A stretch of DNA of 64,000 bases. Source: Apoda limacodes. Taxonomy: Eukaryota; Arthropoda; Insecta; Lepidoptera; Limacodidae. The DNA is taken from contig OX291558.1 of NCBI GenBank assembly GCA_946406115.1, positions 18,654,205 to 18,718,204 of the forward strand, in the 5' to 3' direction. The notes beneath the pieces are model-generated. The model made no database searches and was not told where the DNA came from. It saw nothing but the letters and a program-made list of their open reading frames with translations. Positions 46,644 to 56,563 of the stretch are shown piece after piece. Position 1 is the stretch's first letter; every line of letters starts with the position of its first letter. The position numbers and the translations under genes were made by a program.

Positions 46644-47740
46644 TAACCAAATGTATGAAATCAATAAAAACTCTGGTTATTTAATAATTTTCTGACATTC
46701 CATGTATAAATATGTCTTTTGCGACTGTGACTAATAGCAAAATAATAATAATAACAAATATTTTTTGAACATTACACACAGCGCCGTCTAGTCCCAAGTG
46801 AGCACAGCTTGTGTCATTGATACCAGACAACGGATACAATCTTGATAGTTCAGAGACACTCAGTGGACCGAAGGTTAAACGAAAAGATTGTGATACGGAT
46901 TAAATTTATATCTATTAGTATAAAACTACATCAATATAAACTTAACTACCTATGTGCTAAGACATTAATTTCTAATTATTTTATCTTATTTGTGTTTAAA
47001 ACTAATGAACTAAATTTTAATACATATCTTATAAATAACATAATAATTGCAGTCCCTGTAATAAAGAAAATTTAAAAACTTTACAATACTTCATACATTC
47101 ATTTCAGTCTATAATTTTGTTCTAATAACTACTACAGCTATATTTCTGAAATAATAATATGGAAATTTAATAAATATAATGTTCAAACTTATTTGCTTCA
47201 CTGAAATTGTTTCTTTTTTATTTACATTGTACATAACAGAAGAACATTACAAGAAAATACCTACTTTACGTTATATTACTTACTTTTACTACAAAGCCAT
47301 TTGGTTATTAGATACAATTCCAATTGTTTTTATCAATGACTAAATATATTTGTAAATAACAAAAAAAATATGTTTGTTGTGGAAAGTACCTCCTATTCTG
47401 CTATTTATTGCGTACTTTGCCAAACAACTTATACGCTAAGTACAACATTACAACAACACTGGGAGTGGTAAGAATAGATAGGTATTCAATAATATATAAG
47501 TTATCAGTTCTAGGTCAGTCTTTAATGACATCACTACGATTGTTTTTTGATCTTAAATACCAAGTAAAAAATACTCCTAATACTTATGAGTGCCATAGGT
47601 AACGTGGTAACATTTAAACACCCGAAAATACTACCTATATTTTCAAGACATAAATAAATATTTTCGGCCATTACACTCAGTGTTATCTGGTCTTGAACTA
47701 AGCAAAGCTTATACATGGTTACCAGACAACGAATACAATA
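46644..47740. other. AT-rich, with two SINE tail fragments
   Basis: Reverse-strand family H tail fragments lie at 46768-46842 (ATACCAGACAACGGATACAA) and 47670-47740 (TTACCAGACAACGAATACAA). No gene seen. Confidence 0.5.
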
Positions 47741-47952
47741 TACATATATGTCGCAGTAAGATGGTTGAAGCCGAGTTTTATGAAAGAGGCTCATAACTGT
47801 CTTACTATAGGAATATAACTATGATATGAACACGATCCTGTAATATAACTAGCTAACTAAACTAATCTAGTAAAATTAACTATCTTACTAAAATAATCTA
47901 GTAAAATAATTATAAGTATATATTTTCTTTGATTTGCACAACTGGTTATTCA

Positions 47953-48189
47953 TCCTACTAATATTATAAATGTGAAAGTTGAATAACGCTTCAGCCACTG
48001 GACGGATCGGGATAAAACTTGGCACACCTATAAATTAGGTCCTGGAATAGCACATAGGCTACTTTTTATCCCGAAAAAACTTAAAAAGTTCCTGTTGGAA
48101 TAACTAGAGCTTAAACGAACTATAGATATAGCTAAAGCTTGCTATAGCAAACTTCATTTAGGGCGGGCGGAGCCGCTGGCAAAATCTAG
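47953..48189 (+). mobile_element. Helitron-like (LEP1-type) element, full length
   Basis: Starts TCCTACTAATATTATAAATG, contains GGATCGGGATAAAACTTGGC, has a GC-rich GGGCGGGCGGAGCCGC just before the end, and ends CTAG followed by T: Helitron-like termini. It lies in the loop of the inverted-repeat element. Confidence 0.6.
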
Positions 48190-48624
48190 TTTTTAAATAA
48201 AACGGTACACAATACATATGCAAGTATATGCAGGTACATTTGAAAAAGTCTTGGCCTCCAAGTGCTGACAACTTTTGGCATATAGCTCTCAGCGAGAACT
48301 CTTCGTTTGGTACCTATAGGGTCATTCATAGTAATATCTGTCAACTGTATCCGCATATCTGGGTAGCCAATCTTTCAATATACCAACCGAAGTACGAACG
48401 TTTTCGCTTTTCTAAAACTTTGCCTAATTCGTTTTTTCGATCAACAGGTCCACGTCTACTTTCAATCGAAGAAAATATATACTTATAATTATTTCCCTAG
48501 ATTAGTCTAGTAAGATAGTTATATTACAGGATCGTGTTCCTATCATAGTTATATTCCTAGTAAGACAGTTATGAGCCGCTTTCATATAACTATATTACGG
48601 TATATAGCTAAAATAAAATAAAAG

Positions 48625-50680
48625 TAAAATAAAAACTACATGGAACATAATAAATAATGAAACTGGTAAAGCTAGGAATTCTTGTCAGGACTTTGAGTTG
48701 ATTGTAGATGATGCTAGTTTTAAAACAAATTCTGAGGTAGCAGTTGCCTTTGAACAGTTTTTTAGGAATATCCCATTCAAAACAACTGAACATCTAAACT
48801 CAAGTCCAATCTTAGCAGAAAAATTATTAAAAACTAGTGTTCCTGAAAGTAACGTTCCCTTTGTATTTAAAAACATTAGTCCTACGGATATCATTAATAC
48901 ATTTAAAACATTAGAAATTAAAAACACCACAGACCTTTGGGGACTTTCTGTAAAAACTATAAATTCAATTATTCATGTTATAGCACAACCCTTAGCCATT
49001 ATATTTAATAGTTGTGTTGATAGTGGTGTGTTTCCTGATGAGATGAAACTTAGCAAAGTTATACCTCTTTTTAAATCAGGTAGTTCAACAGATCCTAATA
49101 ATTTTCGGCCTATTTCAATACTACCTATACTCAGTAAAGTTTTTGAAAAAATCATACTTTATCAAATGTTAAGCCATTTCTGTATTAATGAGCTACTTAG
49201 TAGTAAACAGTTTGGCTTTATGAAAGGCCGTTCCACAACCGATGCAGGAGTGGCACTGTTAAAAAATATATATAACGCCTGGGAGGATTCGCATGACGCC
49301 CTTGGAGTGTTTTGTGATTTATCTAAGGCATTTGACTGTGTTCAACATGAAAATCTCATCAGGAAGCTACATCACTATGGTATTAGAGGCAAAGCTCTCG
49401 ACCTTTTGACATCCTATATGAGTAGGAGAGTACAGAAAATAGATGTCACTATAGGAGTCCCTCAGGGCTCAATTTTAGGTTTCTATTTCTTATTTACATT
49501 AATGATCTCCCATATAATGTAAAAAACCATGACATTGTCTTATTTGCTGATGACACCTCTTTGCTTTTTAAAGTTAAGAGACGACAGACATGTTATAATG
49601 AATTAAATAATGCCCTTTCTAAAATTGTAAATTGGTTTAACGCTAATAATTTATTACTTAATGAAAAAAAAACCAAATGTGTTAAATTTACATTACCAAA
49701 TGTTAGTCAGAGACAGACATGTATTAATATTAATGGCGAGCAATTAGAACTTGTTAATTCAACAGTTTTTCTTGGCATAACGCTGGACTCCAAACTTCAA
49801 TGGAGTCCTCATGTTCATAACCTAGCCAAAAACTTAGCTCTGCTGTGTATGCGATCAAGAAAATAAGACAATTGACCGATGTCGACACTGCAAAAATAGT
49901 ATATTTTAGCTATTTCCATAGTTTAATGACATATGGTATCCTATTGTGGGGTAGCGCTGCTGATGTAAATACAATATTTTTGTTACAAAAAAGGGCAATT
50001 CGTGCTATTTATAAATTAGGATCTAGGATATCTCTGAGGGATAGGTTTAGGGAAGTAAAAATTTTAACTTTAGTGTCGCAGTACATATATGAAAATCTTT
50101 TATATGTACATAAAAATATCAATAGTTTCAGCAAGAAAAGTGACGTTCACAAAGTAAATACTAGAAGTAAAAATAAGCTGTTGGTGCATGATACACGTCT
50201 ACACAAAATAAGTAACTCTTTTATGGGGCAATGTATACACTTTTACAACAAAGTTCCCAATAAAATTCAAAATCTATCAATAAGTAAATTTAAATCTTTT
50301 ATCAAGCAGGTACTTTGTAAAAAGGCATACTACAATATTTCAGACTATGTAAATGATAAAAATCCTTGGGACTGATGATGCTCAATTACAGGATGCATAG
50401 GTAAACCAAATTAAAATGGAAAAAACATAAAATTGTACGACTAAAATTTTTTTATATAAAACATTAATTGTATTTTAGTTTATTTGTATTATTGATAGTG
50501 TTTTTAAAAGAGTAACTATCGAGTTTCTTGCCGGATTCTTCTCGGTAGAAATCAACAACATTGTGAACCGGCGGGAAGGTGCGAGGGTTCAAAAAATAAT
50601 ATTTTATAACTTTGACGATTCAAAAGTGATTGTAAAATCCTTATTTGAATAAACCATTTTGACTTTGACTTTGACTTAGC
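48625..50680 (+). mobile_element. 5'-truncated CR1/jockey-type LINE
   Basis: Starts inside the coding region (TWNIINNETGK), carries the RT, a C-terminal domain and a 300-bp 3' UTR, and ends in the short repeat TTGACTTTGACTTTGACTT rather than poly(A). TAGCTA borders both sides (near 48605 and 50682), a likely target-site duplication. Endonuclease and ORF1 are missing. Confidence 0.75.
48632..50375 (+). pseudogene. LINE reverse transcriptase, two frameshifts
   Basis: Frame 1 (to 49522) has KVIPLFKSGSSTDPNNFRPI, QFGFMKGRSTTDAGV, DLSKAFDCVQHE and GVPQGSILG. A one-base shift near 49480 moves to the frame with FLIYINDLPYNV, catalytic LFADDTSLLF and FLGITLDSKLQWSPHV. A second shift near 49840 leads to the C-terminal frame ending NDKNPWD at 50375. 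The catalytic residues are kept, but the ORF cannot be translated as one chain. Confidence 0.75.
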
Positions 50681-50733
50681 TATATCTCTAGGTCTTTAAC
50701 CATCTTACTGCGACATATATATGTATATACTTA

Positions 50734-51252
50734 CGATGTATGTGTCCGATCTTCTTATTTTAATTTGAATTGAATAAGAAGTGTGAAAACATTTAACCTT
50801 TGCAAGTTCATTCGCTTTTATTCATTTACTTATTTTATTTTCGGCTTATCGGCTCGCTTTGTTTTATTTTTAAACATTTGTTGTTTAATTTGATTAGGTA
50901 AAAAATACTCAAAAAATTGTTGTGTTGAACGCTGAGTCTAGATACTAGAAAATTAGAGCAATGGCCTTCAGTTTAAGTTTTATTTTTCTTAGGGCGTCGT
51001 TTTATGCAAAAATATATAGTTAAGATCACCATTCTAACAAAGAGTTATTTGTCAACGCCATCATTCATTTAATCCACAAGCTCAAAATACCGTTATCGTA
51101 GTCGATAGTTTTCATTTATACCTACTATAACTTTGAATACACGTTTAATTTTTTTTGTGTATAGGATTTTTTTGCAAAATAATAAGGCAACTATGTCGAT
51201 AGTAGGTACCATCAGGACATGATAAAACAATAAGATTCATCTACTAATCACT
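50734..51252. other. no feature seen
   Basis: AT-rich sequence without recognised genes or repeats. Confidence 0.45.
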
Positions 51253-51569
51253 GATTAAAGGTCGGCGCTTAATGACAAGAATTTATGCTGTGACAGCACG
51301 GCGCATGGTAAAGTAACTTTTTATCGGAATATCGAGGTGTGCTAAGGCATGCCAAAGAATTCCGTGGCATGCCAAAGGATGCAGCGAAATCTTTGTTCAA
51401 ACAACATACACTGCTTAAGTCCATCTAATTTTATTATCCGTGCCAAAGCGTACTGCTACGGTTCGAAGCACAAGCCAGTCTCGCGGTCGCTTATCCCTCT
51501 ATATTTAAAAATTTATTTAGCTTCATGAAATCTTTAGCAGTGCCATGCCAGTGAGCGCCCGCCTTTAGT
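51253..51569. mobile_element. candidate inverted-repeat MITE
   Basis: The left end TTAAAGGTCGGCGCTTA and the right end (its complement CTAAAGGCGGGCGCTCA) match at most positions. The interior has a GGCATGCCAAAG duplication (about 51342 and 51363). No clear target duplication. Confidence 0.5.
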
Positions 51570-52347
51570 GTAAGCTCAATGAACTGAAGGTGCCTTTAAC
51601 AATAATTTATTAGGTATTGCATGTGACAACAGGTTTTAAAGCAATCTTATGTGCCCATTAGTTTATTAAGGTCATTTCGAACAAAGTAGCAGAGTTATGT
51701 GCACTGGATTGCCTCATACATAATTCTTTTCAATTAAACTAAGATGAAAAAGGAAAGGTTTGGTTGTTAATTTGTTTGTTGCCTTGCGTTTGCTAAATGT
51801 CTATTATTTATTTTATAGACTTTGGCTTTAAAAATGCATTGGAGGTTCTAAAGAAACTTTTTATTTAAGATTTATATAATGCGAGTTATTGGCTTTTAAA
51901 GTTCAACAATTAGTGTTTTAAACCTACAAATCACGATAATAGGGCTTCATAAATCGGTTTATAATTTTTTTTTAAAATATCCGCAATCATAACTAAATGC
52001 GTGAACGATTTATTTACTGTAGCCTTTTGTTATAGTAGCACAAACATAAACGCTTATTTTTCAAGGAGATAATTGCCATATTCTCTAACGCGCCATAAAC
52101 CATTTACTACAAACGTCAGTGCAAAGAGGTAATAAACCTTTAAATGTTAATAACTCAAAAAGTATTTATTAGATTAAAATTTTACTTTTTGATGTTGCTA
52201 ATTAGTAATATTTTTTAAGTATTTAAAACAAATACAATAATATATAGGTTAGGCATCCTGAGATTACTCAACCACGCACGACCAAGACGTCAAGAAAAAG
52301 TTTCATAAGTCGGAACCACAGAGAAGTGGACTTAGTGTTCTGACTAT
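51570..52347. other. no feature seen
   Basis: AT-rich, no gene. Confidence 0.45.
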
Positions 52348-52649
52348 AAGGTTGTATATATATATATCTGAATCTCGATTTTGATGAAATTTAGTATGTA
52401 GGGGTTTTCGGTGTCGATAAATTGATCTAGCTAGGTTTCATTTTTAGAAAACGTCGCCTTATCCGTGTTTATAAGGCAGTGATAAACTGAAAAATAATGA
52501 CTCTTCCTGACATCTATTAGCGAGTAGTATTAAGCAACACTTAAGCTATTTGACAACAGGTGGCGTTATTAAGCAACGCTTAAGCTACTTGACAATAGAT
52601 GGCGCTGTTTAAAAAAAAGCCGAGCATTTGCTGGGTCCTCCAGGTACTA
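52348..52649 (+). mobile_element. dispersed element (family B)
   Basis: ATGAAATTTAGTATGTAGGG through CCTCCAGGTAC, with two terminal units (about 52530 and 52570) and a shortened 5' end. Confidence 0.6.
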
Positions 52650-53380
52650 ATTATTGTGCACTAAATTACGAAATATTATTAATATTTATGTATGGGGCAG
52701 TAAGTATATTACATAAACAATCACAGAAAATTTACCTACATGTAGCCATAAGAAACTAAGGAGAACTACTTATGTTGATGATAATAAAGAAGTCTGATAT
52801 TGATAAAAATACTATGGTAAGTACTTTAATAGAACAAATCAAGCAAAAAGTAAGCTTGATACCTAATGTAATAGATCTTTAATCAATATTTAAAAATGTG
52901 TTACTTACAGCCTTTTAAAACCGAGTAAGAGGGCTTTCTATTAAAGTTTTACTGATCTGTGACACAGATCAACTATATGTTTATAAAAAACTCTTACTGC
53001 CGAAATTTAACAAAAAAAATACAGAAACTATTAGTAAAAAAATAAATTCATAAGATTTCCACAAAAAAATAAAAATAAAAAATATTGATTCCATGGTAAA
53101 TAACAATAATTTTAAAAGCTTTGAAAATCACAGTTTAAATTACTTATGAAATTTAACATTGCCAAGCTTAAAAACTGAATTAGCTTTGGAATTGTAGTAT
53201 ACCTAAGAAATCTAGTACCTAAATAATTAAGAAACCACTTTGAGAATGAACAAAAAACTCTGATAAATGAAACTGTCACTTTAAACTGTACATATAATAT
53301 TAACGTTATGTTGCAAAAAAGATTACCATCCATACCTAGTATATATAATACCTATACACAAAGTTTTAAGCTAAAACAAA
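52650..53380. other. downstream flank of HRG-1, no gene seen
   Basis: AT-rich. The 3' UTR of HRG-1 should lie at its upper end. I did not find a canonical AATAAA close to the stop. Confidence 0.4.
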
Positions 53381-53538
53381 TTATGTCTCGTGTATGTCAG
53401 GGTTTTCTGTAAAGAGTTGATGGTCATTATAGGTCCGGAGGTAGGTCCTTGTTACACAGTAGAGACTCAAACCCCATTTCGCCATCATAAATGACCAAAC
53501 CAAACGAATCACAATGCTGGTTTCAACAGGCATCAAAG
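53381..53538 (-). CDS. HRG-1 coding exon 3
   Basis: Acceptor TTATTACAG|CT. Holds TM4 with VWSFMMAKW and a 25-residue cytoplasmic tail ending NPDIHET, then TAA. The tail lacks the dileucine-like end I recall in the human protein. Confidence 0.78.
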
Positions 53539-55101
53539 CTGTAATAAAAATATATACTTGGAGCAATTATCTGGAATTATAAAACTTCAAAGCAAGCCTG
53601 TGACAGTGAAAATAACATGCAAAGTTAAGTAATATGGGGTATCGTCAGTACCAGGGTGGATGACCAACTAGTGGCACATTTTTCTGAGCAGAGGATGCAT
53701 TAAACATTTTGTACTGGCTGTTTTCATATGAAAGCAGTTGCTAATTCAAATCAGAGGCCTTAAGAGCAGCTTGAAAACTCAGACAGTGGAGTAGCTACTA
53801 GCTTGACAATATCCACCAATTCGCACTAGGCCAGCATGGTGGACTAGGGCCTAAGCCTCCTTCTTCAAGGAAAGGCCTGTACCTCTGCATTGCGGGTATT
53901 AGAACGGCTGAGGCAGAGGAAAGGTAGTTATTGTGTATGTTCTAAAAGACATGACCAAATGAGATCATATTGTCACAATAAATGTAAATACTATAATGAA
54001 AGTACTTATATTTATTGGTTCCAAACTTGATCAATATGAATATAAGTGTGACCTATATGAAGTTAAACATATCAAAGTAAAGCGACATACAGATTGATAG
54101 TGCAGTGACAATAGCCACTTCACCATCAATACAGTAACATGCTTAAAGATATATACTTGCAGAGAAAATACTTACCAGCTCCAGAATATATTTCTAAGAA
54201 CAAATAGAAGACTGTAAGAGCTGTGCCGCAGACAAAGCCAACTAATCCAAAGTCTCCAATATACTGAAGAGCTTTTCTTGAGAAATTAACATGCAGCGAT
54301 TCCTTTAGATAGTGACAGTGCAGCATCAAGGTAAGACCTGCATGTACACCTAAACGGCAAATAAGAAAAAAGTTAATACTGATGTGTCCTACTAGAAAAT
54401 TTTGGTTGCACAATTATTACACATCAAATCCATAATTCTGTAAATCTTATTCTATTATGGATGAACACAGATTAATGTTTCACGTAAATATATTTGAGTA
54501 TGGACATTTGTGATTCCTTTGTTTCAATTGTTGATCAAGATCTTCATTTTCTATTAAGTGACAGAACAAAACCACAGAAAAAAAAGTAAATATTAATGTT
54601 CTATTTTCTATTTACTTATAGCAACAAACTATATTTTCCCTTGCCTTTAAGTTATTCTGACCAATAATAAAACATGTACGTCCAACAACTAATATTTATG
54701 AAAATAATTATGTATATTTTTTTTAATACCACTAAGGTGGCAATCAAGCGCACGGTCCGCCTAATGGTAAGCAGTCACCGTGACCTATGGACACTTGTAA
54801 CACCAGGGGTGTCGCTCGCGCGTTGCCGACCCTTCAAAAATCCAATAACTTCTTGAATAACCCCATATCAAATAATGATTGACTTGAATTTAAAATTTTA
54901 ACAAGTTGTAAGAGATTGTACAATCATATGGTGAGAGTGCCGGAGAGGAAAATCCATCAAGAAGTTCAAAAACTTACCTGATAATAAAGCCCACATTGCA
55001 GCCTCTACATTGGGGAAAATTATACAAAAGGATAGAAAAGCTGTTAATCCTGCAAAAACACCTAGCGCACTTAAACCTATATAAATTTTGGTGCGAAGCA
55101 T
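53381..55101 (-). CDS. HRG-1/SLC48A1-type haem transporter (three coding exons)
   Basis: Coding exons 55101-54978, 54349-54176 and 53538-53381: 456 nt, 151 residues plus TAA. All introns are GT-AG and phase 1. Four membrane segments (about 8-28, 33-53, 72-93 and 105-127) and the length fit HRG-1 (human protein 146 residues). Family-like landmarks are the EAAM-x-LLSGV stretch before TM2, a His in TM2 (H52, with H54) where human HRG-1 has its haem-linked His56, and the VWSFMMAKW motif in TM4 (human VWSFISFKW). In animals HRG-1 moves haem across lysosomal/endosomal and plasma membranes, and insects use it for dietary haem. The ATG is the first in frame (55101-55099); the extra upstream codon is TTG. 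Identification rests on recalled similarity, without a search. Confidence 0.8.
53715..53935. repeat. dispersed repeat (family G) in HRG-1 intron 2
   Basis: TCAGAGGCCTTAAGAGCAGC, then CCACCAATTCGCACTAGGCC, then AAGGAAAGGCCTGTACCTCT. Related to 2640-2828. Confidence 0.55.
54176..54349 (-). CDS. HRG-1 coding exon 2
   Basis: Acceptor CGTTTAG|GT, donor GCTG|GTAAGT. Holds the rest of TM2 with HCHY, the loop with FSRKALQYIGD, and TM3. Confidence 0.8.
54719..54868 (-). mobile_element. LINE family A, 3' end, in HRG-1 intron 1
   Basis: CCACTAAGGTGGCAATCAAG then CGGTCCGCCTAATGG to the CAATAACTTCTTGA block: a 5'-truncated reverse copy of 150 bp. Confidence 0.65.
54978..55101 (-). CDS. HRG-1 coding exon 1
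   Basis: Start MLRTKIYIGLSALGVFAGLT, TM1 and the first part of TM2, ending TCAG|GTAAGT. 124 nt, phase 1 out. Confidence 0.8.
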
Positions 55102-55434
55102 TTTCAATATTTTAACAGCCCTTTAATTTTATATATTATTTCTGAACACAGTCAATTAAGATTAAAGAATAAAATTCCAAACTATTTCTCTTTGTAATCA
55201 AACAAAAGACACGTTCCATTGATCGTAAGATCTTGGCATAGAAATCTATTTTATCGCATTGTATTAAAAATGTTATCGACTAAATCGAAAAAAACTTTTA
55301 AAAAAAAGGCTGTATTTAGTGCGACGCGGATCGCACTATTGGCAATCGTGTCACTCTGACAGCAGGATAGCAAATTGAAAAACAGTAAGAGACAGCACGA
55401 AAGCAAATGCAACCGCAAAAGCTAAAAAATCATG
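55102..55434 (-). promoter_or_regulatory. HRG-1 upstream region (promoter/5' UTR)
   Basis: The 333 bp between the HRG-1 ATG and the transposon trimer must hold the 5' UTR and core promoter if there is no upstream exon. A GC-richer patch at 55315-55375 (AGTGCGACGCGGATCGCACT, itself a short inverted repeat) stands out. No clear TATA box is seen; the start site is not determined. Confidence 0.35.
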
Positions 55435-55710
55435 CAGGGGGCCGTTCAAAAACCGACTGAGTCGAGTAGAGTTATGACTCGAACCGTTCATAAACTGACT
55501 GAGTTCCAACCCTAATCCGTTCAAAAACGCGTAGAGTTGTTACCCTAGGGTTGGCTCAAGTGAACCGTACTCGACGCGGGTTCGTCGGAGTAGGCGGCCA
55601 TATTTGATTAAAATGGTCAAAGCAATGTTTCCGTATTAAGAAAATTAGTAAATTATTTTGTTGTTTGTTTTTGTATTTAAGTATTTTTCTATGACTTTTG
55701 TATTTGGAGT

Positions 55711-55912
55711 TTTTTGACGTGACAACGTTTTATAAATTGGTTTGCCGGGTGACACTTCAAGAAACTGCGTTACGCTCCGCTCACGTTATGCGCTCACAAT
55801 GAGAGCGAGTGAGAGGCACGCGCCCGCCTAAGAGCGAGAGAGACAGACATAAAATCATTGTCACGTAAAACTTTCGCCCGTATACCGACTTTACAGGCAA
55901 CCAGTTTTTTTT
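55711..55912. mobile_element. insertion in copy 1 of the trimer
   Basis: In copy 3 the sequence reads TTTGGAGTTTTTTAGTAATAAA without interruption. In copy 1 about 200 bp with GC-rich TTACGCTCCGCTCACGTTAT are inserted between the T run and TTAGTAATAAA. I do not recognise the insert. Confidence 0.6.
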
Positions 55913-56176
55913 TTAGTAATAAATTTTTTTAAGTATTTCCACACCACTACTAGGGTTGAGTTTTTTCTTAGAATCTTTAGTGCATAACCCTAAATGCCTT
56001 AAAATAGTTTTAAAATATTGATTTTAGCCGTAAATTTTAGCTGTTTAGAAATACTCCTATTTTCATTTTATTTTTTGTCAACATAAAATCTAACAATAAA
56101 ATAAACCGCGATTCAAGTGTTTAGAATGCAAACACAACGTTACAACTACAAAAAGGTAAACATTGTTAACATAAAG

Positions 56177-56357
56177 GTTTTCTCTAAGGACTACAGTATG
56201 GGGTTCTTCAAAAAAGAAGTTATTAGATTTCTGAAGGGTCGGCAACGCGCGAGTGATGCCCCTAGTGTTGCAAGCGTCCATAGGCTACTGTGACCGCTTA
56301 CCATCAGGCGGACCGTAGGCTTGTTTGCTACCTTAGTGGTATAAAAAAAAAAAAAAA
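56177..56357 (+). mobile_element. LINE family A, 3' end, inserted in copy 1
   Basis: GGTTTTCTCTAAGGACTACA to the poly(A) run at about 56343-56358. It replaces the 57950-58080 sequence seen in copy 3 after AACATTGTTAACAT. Confidence 0.7.
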
Positions 56358-56555
56358 AAATAGCCTAAAACTTTATTTGAAATTCTTTTGTTTTGAATAT
56401 ACATATTAGTGTTCCGTAGGCCTTACAAAGGTATTTCAAATAAAAAAAATGCCCCTACAAGGGCGAAATTCCTAAAAGTGGAAGCATTGATTAAAACCTG
56501 ACAGATGTAAGTCGGTTAGCCGTTCAAAAACTATAGGGTAGAGTTAGGAACCCGA

Positions 56556-56563
56556 TGACGTCA
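56556..56563. promoter_or_regulatory. CRE-type palindrome TGACGTCA (copy 1)
   Basis: Full TGACGTCA in the subterminal region. The same site is at 57371-57378 and 58269-58276 in copies 2 and 3. The sequence matches the binding site of CREB/ATF bZIP factors; activity is not shown. Confidence 0.4.

Larger units (their letters stand above)
47741..50733. mobile_element. inverted-repeat element split by a LINE
   Basis: The left arm (about 47741-47930) is inverted at 48468-48611 and continues at 50681-50733. Shared blocks include ATATATACTTATAATTATTT, TATTACAGGATCGTGTTC, AGTAAGACAGTTATGAGCC and ACCATCTTACTGCGACATAT. The right arm is cut by the LINE at 48625-50680. Without the LINE the element is about 0.93 kb, with a LEP1-type element and about 275 bp of other sequence in its loop. 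Confidence 0.7.

Noticed and set aside
48608..49155. Minus-strand ORFs over the second LINE
   Set aside because: Antisense shadows of the RT coding strand.
55100..55107. Start of HRG-1 two codons upstream
   Set aside because: The upstream codon is TTG. The first ATG in frame is at 55101-55099.
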